NCBI GenBank assembly: GCA_021397845.1
Contig: CM038052.1
Coordinates: 168,508,182-168,572,181 of the forward strand
Source of the DNA: Areca catechu
Taxonomy: Eukaryota; Streptophyta; Magnoliopsida; Arecales; Arecaceae
Length of the DNA stretch: 64,000 nt
Direction of reading: 5' to 3'
The notes below the pieces were generated by a model, which worked only from the letters and a program-made list of their open reading frames with translations, did no database searches and was not told the DNA's origin. A program made the translations under genes and the position numbers. Shown here in pieces: positions 56,271 through 64,000 of the stretch; the stretch's first letter is position 1; every line of letters starts with the position of its first letter.

Positions 56271-59200
56271 ATGCAGAAATCTCTCTGCCATTTTAAGAGT
56301 AATAGTTCTTTCAGAGCATTGCCCCAACAATGTCTGCGCCGATTGAGCAAAAGGCATTGTCAAACAGCATCTGGGCAACCCTCTTCTCCCACTGTATTTC
56401 CAGAAAAACGAGGCAAGAGAACATCTTTGAGGGAACATGAGGTCAACGGAATCCATGAATCTCCAGGGAAAGTAAAAGCGCAAGAGCACAGAATTGATAT
56501 AGGGGACGCACATTGCGATTTGATGGGGTATGAAGTTTTTTCTGGGAAACTTGCTCTTGACAAGAAATCTAAAGGTGCAGGTGCTGAAACTGGGTCTCGA
56601 ACTTCGAATCCTAACTTTGTCGATGCAAAACTTACAAGCAAAGCAATGGTTTGGGGATCTCATAAGCTGAGCCTTGAGGATGTCATATCTGTAAGCCCTC
56701 TGCAGAGATCAGTGCATTGTTATGACTTATGAATCATGTGATTTATGATACAAAGTCAAGTGTTCGGTTAAATTCATAAAGTAATCACCTTGTGTTTTAA
56801 ATCTTATTCGACATATATCGCTAAAGTTAAATTCACTTACATGTAAGCCTTCTATTGTAACTTTAGTTTTGTTTTTTTTCAAATGGTTTATAATAAAGAT
56901 GACAAGATGGAAGTGTAAATTTACTGCTATTGATTGTCATTGATATCCATATATATATGTTTTCTGTTACCAAACATGGACAAAGAAGTTTATCAATGAA
57001 AAGCATGCAGATTAATGTTACAAATCCACTAGAATTTGATATATGTGGAAATCAATTTATTGGTATGGTTGAACCTTGTTCTTGTACACTTTCAATTAAT
57101 CTGATGCTTTATGATATGATTTGATGATTTCAGCTGATTCAATCTCCCAAACTTAAATTATAAATATTTTTCAAAATATTTGATCAGTACCAATCTTTGG
57201 TCAAAGCTATGCTAAAGAAGAACTTGGTATCCTTGTTAAGGTGATTGGCCCCTCATGGCTATGCTGTCATGACTCTGGCAGGTGTCATACAATGCTGGTC
57301 TCCGACATTTTACAGTGCATTCATACCCTCCTAGAAAAAGGTCATGTGGGCTTTCCTGTTTTTCAAAACTGCATAGAACTCGAATGGATTATCGGTTTTT
57401 GGCTTCTAATTCAGAGGAAGCCATTCAGTGGGTCAGCAGCTTTGCAGACCAGCAGTGCTTTGTGAATTGTTTACCTCATCCCATGCTGTCTTCACAGAAG
57501 CAGTCTTCTAACATGGTTGCAAGAAATCCTCCATATGATCTACCACATTTCAAAAGTAGAACTCCTCCAAAAGTTCTTGTGATATTGAATCCTCGTTCTG
57601 GGCATGGTCGGTCAAGTAGAGTTTTCCATGGAGAAGTGGAGCCAATATTCGAGGTGTGTTAAATTTCAGTAAATTCTGTTGGGACTTTCTTCAGCTTTTT
57701 TGCTCAAGTAACTTCATATATTATTATTCTACTTCAGATGGAAATGGTTTGTTGCTCCTTAAGCAAAGTGTTCCATTGTTAGTTATGAGTATAACTAATT
57801 ATATTATACTTATGGCTATAATAATCTCACTTTACCGTTTAAAGATGTTGTAGCAAGAGTAAATCATGCTTTGGAGATTTTAGTATATAAACTCTTTATT
57901 GTAGAGGATGATGATGTCTTGACAATACCATATGATCAGGAAATCTGTTTTTGAAGATATATAATGCCACTGTCATTCAAAAAGAAGGGAAAAAGTGTGT
58001 GTCATGGATGGTAGACTAGACTCATGCTCTAACAAAGCTAGGCTTCTGTATGGAAGGGCAGTGGACCATGGTATTAATGGTTGACAAGGACTATGGCTGA
58101 GTTAGTAGCAATGTGTAAACCTGTCCATGACAAGCAGATTACATGCTAAACAATTTTTTGTATTTCAACATGATACCATGGATTGAGAGAAGGGAAATGT
58201 CATGTTGATATCTCTAATGAAGCAAATTCTTGGTTATGTACACTGGGATGTACATAACTTTTCTCTGGAGTTTCTTTGAACTCCATTTTGTCCATCAGTG
58301 TGAGCTATCAATTTACATTATGGATTGGTACAGCTTGCAGGTTTCAAGATGGCAGTGGTCAAAACAACATCTGCTGGTCATGCAAGAACTCTTGCTTCCA
58401 CTGTCAATTTTGAAATATGCCCTGATGGTAAATATCATCAGTTATGTTCATCACTATTCATTTCTTATGTCAGTTCAGTAGTCATCCTATTTTAATGTAT
58501 TTGCAGGAATTATATGTGTCGGAGGCGATGGAATTGTAAATGAGGTTAGCTATGTTCTTGACCCAGCTTTCTCTCCTATTCCATCTTTCCCTATTCCATC
58601 ATTTAAGTTTTTTCCATTATTTTTTCTGTGGTATTCATCTTTCTCCCTCTTGAAAGATAATGCTTCCTTAGTAATTAATCATCTTTCATGTTCTTGCTGG
58701 GATCTTTAGTGATTAACAAATGATGGATTTGTTTAGTGTGTTTTCAGAATACTTCAGTCATTTTGTGCATGTTATGTAGTGATTTATTTTGGTTCATTAG
58801 GTAGAACTGAAAATATTTAGTTAACTTGTTTTGTACTTGATTTGCTTCTATCTTGATAACCTTTTTAATGTTAATCAATCAGTTTTCTCAAACTTTCTCA
58901 TTGTTGGAGAACTGAGCAAGAAGTGCACTGGTCATCCCCTCTTTTCCATCCTGGGACCTCCCCCCCCCCCCCCCCCCCCCCCCCCCCCGTCCAACACACA
59001 CACACACATTTTCTAAGAAGGGGAGGGCGAAGGGGCGTGTGTGTGTGTGTGTTTTTGGCACACACACTGAATCAAGGAGATTCTGTTATAGATGATAAAT
59101 TTTAATCTCCATCACATAATACTTCAACTTCTTTGAGACTTTGTACTATGGATCACAAAAATGTCCTTTAGATTATTTCTTTTTCAGCACCTAAATTTGT

Positions 59201-62200
59201 GTTGTTGAGTTTGCTACTTTGCTATGATCATGACTGTTGCTAGATATTATCCATTTCTAATTTAAATATTTCTGTTTTGTTTTCGTATATAGTCTTCAAA
59301 TTCAAAAATGTCATATTCCCTGTCTTTTAGTGCTGTTATTATCCACTATTTTCTGATTCCTAGTCCCATGCCTTTTCTTTCTCCGCCGCCCTTTCTCTGA
59401 TGGCTCATCAGATCCCAAAATTGTTATTTAGTTTTCTCTTAAATCATAATTGTAGAGTATACACTAGCAACCTGTTACCTTCAGGATAAAAATGACATCT
59501 AGCCATAATTTTTTAAAAATGTGTTATTACAGTTAATTGTCTGATGATGCAGGTTCTTAATGGTTTGCTTGGTAGAGATGATCGGAAAGAAGCAATGTCA
59601 ATCCCAATTGGCATCATTCCTGCTGGTTCTGACAATTCACTTGTTTGGACTGTTCTGGGAGTTAGAGATCCAATCTCTGCTGCAATGGCTATAGTGAAGG
59701 TACTCCTTTTCTTTTAAACAGAATAAAGTACCCATCAAACTGGTAATGGTCAACCTTAGTACTGTCTGATTACAAAGTATTTTTTCATTTTCTTTTTTCC
59801 AAATGCCAAATTTGTGTATTTAGAATGAAATAGTTACTCATCAAGATTATCAATCAGTTTTTTTTTTAAATAGTAACAAATGTTGAGGCTCAATACTATA
59901 TACAAGATGATGCTTCAAAAGAATTTCCGGAAAAATCTTTGATTAAGCAAAATGAATCCAGAGACCATGTAGCCAGTGTCGTCTTTTAAGTTTGGAAGGA
60001 TAGCACCGCATCCACTTTGTTAATTTGATATTTAAACAAATTACATGACCTCCCATATCTTCAAGTTACAGGAAACTATGTTGTACTTAAAATCAGGGTT
60101 GTATGTCACAAGTTACTTGGTCCACAGCCCCCCTCCCTTTTTCCCTTTTATGCCTTACAATGAAATTCTTTTTAGCATGTAATACGATTCTCAGAAAGTA
60201 CCCTTTGGTTATTGCTGCATGATCATAATATCTTTCTTGCTGTTTAAGACTGATTCTTGCATGATTACCTGGTTTTTCTTTGGGTACAGGGTGGTGTCAC
60301 AGCTATAGATGTTCTTGCCGTTGAATGGATCTGGACTGGGGCTATTCACTTTGGAATGACTGTTTCGTATTTTGGATTTCTTGGTGATGGTAACTTGCTA
60401 TTATTGCTTCGATGTTCTTATAGCATGATTTGAAATTACTAGATATTACTAAGTTGTATTATGCATAATGATTTTATTGTCCGGTTTATTTATCTCCTTC
60501 AAATAAAATTTTAAATTCCATGGGATGGGGCTATCCAAGTTTTTCTATAACAAGAGATAGGGCAAGATAGTAAGGCTAGACATGTTACTATCTCGCCCTA
60601 TCCTAATACTTGGGATAGGGGATATCTCAATACGTGCTGATTGGGTTGCTGGGATAATGATGGGATGGTCCTATCCTAACATATGGGATGATACCCTATC
60701 TTGTTGTCCTATGAGATATCCCACTAGGACTTGAATCCTTGGCTTCTAGTGCCATTGGCTGTTTTTTTAACTAGTTAATTGTCAAATAAGGGAGATGTGA
60801 ACCATTTTTTGAAAGATAGGGAAAAGAGTTCTTTGCTGAATCCAAAAAAAAGGTCATTTATGGGGAGATGTAAACTTGTCAAATTATTTCATTGGCATTA
60901 ACATTTACAAATCAAGTGCATTTCAGCTACTCTACTTATAAAAAAGGAGTTTGAATGCTCAATTTGAACTTTGGCAATGAAATGTAGCAGGCACAGTTCC
61001 ATCCAATGTGCTGGTTGAAGGATGTGCACCTAACACCTAGAGATGTATTGCTAATTGAGGAATTTAGGAGCGGTCATTGGAAGTGATTCTTGGTTGGGAT
61101 ATGGCCTCTAATGAGGTAGCTCAGTGGTTGCACTCAAGACTGCACAAGGTTTTGGAAATGGTGCAGCTTTTTATTATGAATATTATTAACCTTTAAGGGC
61201 ATAACTACATCACTAAAAAAAAGAAGGGCATCACAAGATACGTATATTTGGATCTGGCTATGATTGGATATTTGGCCAAGTGAAGATGACTTAGAAGGAA
61301 AAAAGGAAAAAAATCTAAAACTAAACTTTTGAAGTAGTTGATCATTAAATAAGAATCATAGGGAACAAAGCCACTCAGCATCAGTCTAATTTTAGTGGAT
61401 TAGGAACTGCAAGGGTCATCAGAAAATACCACAAAACTATTTTATCTAAACTCTTCTAGGCAAGATTTTAAATCCCATGGGATGAAGGTGTCCCAGTTTT
61501 TCTATGGAATGGGACGCCACATTGCCCCATCCCATTCCAACAGTAGTCCCGGTCATGCATCCTAGTAGATATATGCTATTTCTCTCCTCTTCTTCTTTCC
61601 TTTCTTCTTTTTTTCTTTATTTCTTTCTTTTCTTTTTTTTCTACCTCCCTCTCTTTTCTTTTCTTTCTTTTTCTTCCCACTTCCCTTTTTTTATTTTTCT
61701 TCACATTTTCCTTTTCTTCATCTTTCCTTCCTTTCCACTTTCTTCTTCTCTCCCTACATGGATGGGTTTCAGAGTTCCAAACCTGTCCCGGTCCCCTTTT
61801 CTCACAGGAATTGGACAGGATGACCAAGATGCCCCCTATCCTGCCAGGATGAAAAAACTTGCTTCTAGGGTGGTTGGACAAGAAGGATGTTTTGACCCAA
61901 GTCAAGCAGCTAGCAATTAGGAAGAGTTGGGGATGAAAATGATTTGGTGATCCATTCTACATTATTCACAATCCACATAAGTGTTTTCAGAATCGTCTTG
62001 CTTGGATAACATGAATCAGCTGTCTTCCTAAAGGCAACTTGGTGAACTCATGTCTTTTTCAACCGTCAAGCTATTTGATTTGTGGTTTTGGAGTTGCATT
62101 TAAGCTATGTAACTTTTGGCAATGTGAGAGCATAAAAGTTGGCCTGTAGTCCTCTTAGAAGGTAGAAATCTACCATATTTAATTTAAAGTTCTTTAGTTC

Positions 62201-64000
62201 TAGGGATAAGTCTAAGTTATGTGTGTCATAATGGCACCTAAATGAAAATTGGTATATAATTGAGAAAGGATTTCAGTTGATCCTTTTTGGGGAGCTCAGC
62301 AAGTGTGGCCTGTATAAATAGCACTTAAGTGATGTCTGTAAAAGTTATTCAGAAAATTGATGAATTAGTGATTTAGTTTACTTTTAGAGGCTTTATCCTT
62401 CTTGCATTGAATTTCACACCTTTTTTTCTTTATTCTTTTACCTTTGAAATTCTTCTAGTTATCATGTCAAATGCATAATCCTGGACTCATTTGGTACAGC
62501 ATATGCTATTGATGAATGGAATTTCTGATAGGATAATGAATTGCTTTTGGATGTTGAAGGAGTGGATAACATTATGAATCATTTTTCATAATATTTCAAG
62601 GAGATGCAGTAGCTTTTGCTAGGCTATTTGATATTAATTTCTCTAAGATGATTGATTGATAATAATTCAAGGCTTACACCTTATACTTTGGTTCTACATA
62701 CAAAATGCAAGTAATGTGGTGTCCAGCAGTAGGGTTCTATAGTTTTGTAGGCTCTGTCCTGTCTTCCAGTGATACTAATAGGGTTTCTCATCTGCAAGAC
62801 AGAGGTTCCTCACAAGAACACTTGATTTTCTATGGTGATTCATATAGCTTAATTCATGATATGTAAAGAAACTAAGTGTGGTTACAGATTCTCATGACTA
62901 CATAAGCAAGGATGAATAGAAATTTCATAGTATATAGGACCTTTTTTTTGCTAGGTACAGTGTCCATTGTGATTGGATTTTTCCACCAATTTTGCTGTAC
63001 AATTATATCTATGCAATCATATTTAAACATTTTAAGCATGAGTTCTGACATTTATTTGGATTTAGCTAATTGGATAAAATTAAAGGTTGTGCCTGGTTTG
63101 TTTTTTATAATTTTCTTTCACATGCTATCAGTATTGCCTATTCAACTTATGAGATATGATGTTTTAAAATGTTCTCTTTTCCTTTTAATTTTTTTATTGT
63201 AGTCCTGGAACTTTGTGAGAAATATCAGAAGCGTTTTGGTCCACTTCGCTACTTTGTGGCTGGTTTTCTTAGGTTTCTATTCTTGCCCAAGTACAGCTTT
63301 GAGTTGGAGTATCTTCCAATTCCAAAAGAGGAACCAGACGAGGGAAAGGCTTTAAATGAGAAAGAGAAGTTTGATATGCAAGACCTCCGCACAGACATTG
63401 TTCAGAGGTCAAATAGAGAAGGCATTCCTAGGGCTTCCAGTTTATCCAGTATTGATTCAATTATGACTCCAAGCAGAATGTCTCCAGGAGACTTGGACAC
63501 AACTAGAAGCATGCTAGTAAGCGCTGAATCATTTGAGTATGTTTGTGGCCTTGATCCTAATTCAAAACATTTTTCCTCAGGGAGAAGCAATTTGACAACA
63601 AAACCAGAAGAAGTTCTTCACCCCCAATCTCAGTTGCCACCCAGGATCAGCTCAAAGTCATGGGCAGATAAAGGTTGGACTGGCTTGAATGAAACAAATG
63701 TTTCTAGGTGTTCTCGGGCAGACACAGCAAATAATGATAAAGAGGACATCTCATCAACATTGTCTGATCCAGGCCCCATTTGGGATTCTGAGCCAAAGTG
63801 GGATACCGAGCCAAATTGGAATACTGAGCCTAACTGGGAAGTTGAGAATCCCATTCATTTGCCAGAGCCAACTGCTGACATAGAACAAGGTATCACTAAG
63901 GAACTTGTTCCCAGGTTAGAAGAGAAGTGGGTAGTTAAGAAAGGGCACTTTCTTGGTGTCTTGGTCTGCAATCATTCCTGCAAAACTGTCCAGAGTTTAA
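56271..64000 (+). CDS. LCBK1: Sphingoid long-chain-base kinase, LCBK1-type (3' end beyond window)
   Basis: The enzyme phosphorylates sphingoid long-chain bases with ATP to give the 1-phosphates used in plant signalling and sphingolipid turnover. Coding exons are 56271-56690, 57282-57653, 58334-58427, 58507-58544, 59553-59699, 60290-60389 and 63203 onward; phases agree and 656 codons are visible. The N-terminal 140 residues are low-complexity. A PH-like region (about 130-210) precedes the DAGK catalytic domain: VLVILNPRSGHG (238-249), VGGDGIVNE with GGDG at 301-304, and PAGSDNSLVW (331-340). Exon 7 carries a long Ser-rich insert and the Trp repeat WDSEPKWDTEPNWNTEPNWE. These features match the long plant LCBK1 rather than the short SPHK1 or ceramide kinase. 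The start was chosen at MQKSLCH because the upstream frame has no ATG. The final exon and stop lie outside. Confidence 0.93.
58960..59052. repeat. Poly(C) plus (CA)n/(GT)n cluster in LCBK1 intron 4
   Basis: Twenty-nine C in a row (58960-58988) are followed by (CA)n at about 58994-59007 and, after a G-rich linker, by (GT)n at 59036-59051. The CA and GT runs are inverted relative to each other and could pair. Confidence 0.95.
60513..60745. repeat. Repeat in LCBK1 intron 6, copy 1
   Basis: Begins TCCATGGGATGGGGCTATCC and continues with several GGGATA/TATCCC words in both orientations, so it can fold back on itself. The start is shared with the block at 61470. Confidence 0.45.
61470..61560. repeat. 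Repeat in LCBK1 intron 6, copy 2
   Basis: TCCCATGGGATGAAGGTGTCC followed by CAGTTTTTCTATGGAATGGG matches the beginning of the block at 60513 (CAAGTTTTTCTATAACAAG). The remainder (to about 61860) is interrupted by a long pyrimidine tract and resumes with GTCCCGGTCCCC and CCTATCCTGCCAGGATG. Confidence 0.45.
61575..61760. repeat. Polypyrimidine tract in LCBK1 intron 6
   Basis: About 185 bp almost purely C and T on the plus strand, with CTTCTTTC and TTTTCTTTT words. The ORFs across it in both directions are low-complexity artefacts. Confidence 0.9.

Noticed and set aside
58831..59016. Proline-rich small ORF
   Set aside because: Product of the poly(C) tract inside an intron of LCBK1.
61504..61920. 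138-codon ORF in LCBK1 intron 6
   Set aside because: Mostly Phe/Ser/Leu from a polypyrimidine tract.

Overview
This is a plant nuclear genome window: long intron-rich genes on the + strand, GT-AG splicing, AT-rich intergenic DNA and dense LTR retrotransposons. Splice style and repeat types suggest a monocot, possibly a palm, but the sequence alone does not name a species.

Two host genes are clear, both on the + strand. The first (26476-41685) encodes mitochondrial pyruvate dehydrogenase E2 (dihydrolipoamide acetyltransferase). I rebuilt it as 19 exons whose phases close to 564 codons plus stop. The second (56271 to beyond 64000) is a sphingoid long-chain-base kinase of the LCBK1 type. Seven coding exons are visible and the 3' end runs out of the window. 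One gene supplies acetyl-CoA in the mitochondrion and the other phosphorylates sphingoid bases; there is no sign they work together.

The rest is mostly transposable elements. At 7298-21850 lies a decayed, minus-strand Ty3/gypsy element of the Tat type: gag, protease, RT-RNase H, a second archaeal-type RNase H, integrase, then a long region holding antisense ORFs related to the Transposase_28 family. It is a mosaic: the two LTRs differ in length, no target duplication is seen, the gag-C/protease block is duplicated, and the antisense coiled-coil tail occurs three times. Its 5' LTR carries six evenly sized 36-bp palindromes in U3. At 42855-45881 is a related element reduced by an internal deletion to LTR, gag N-terminus and LTR, with an intact 5-bp target duplication. 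At 46364-53442 is a non-autonomous LARD-like element with about 2-kb GC-rich LTRs and no pol. All three share a similar primer-binding site.

Intron 1 of the E2 gene holds a PPT-plus-LTR fragment of the Tat family. Intron 5 holds a 2.03-kb Mutator-like element with a perfect 9-bp target duplication and an antisense fragment of a captured host gene. tRNA-derived SINEs, a dispersed LTR-like repeat pair and several microsatellites fill the remainder. No tRNA, rRNA or CRISPR locus was found.
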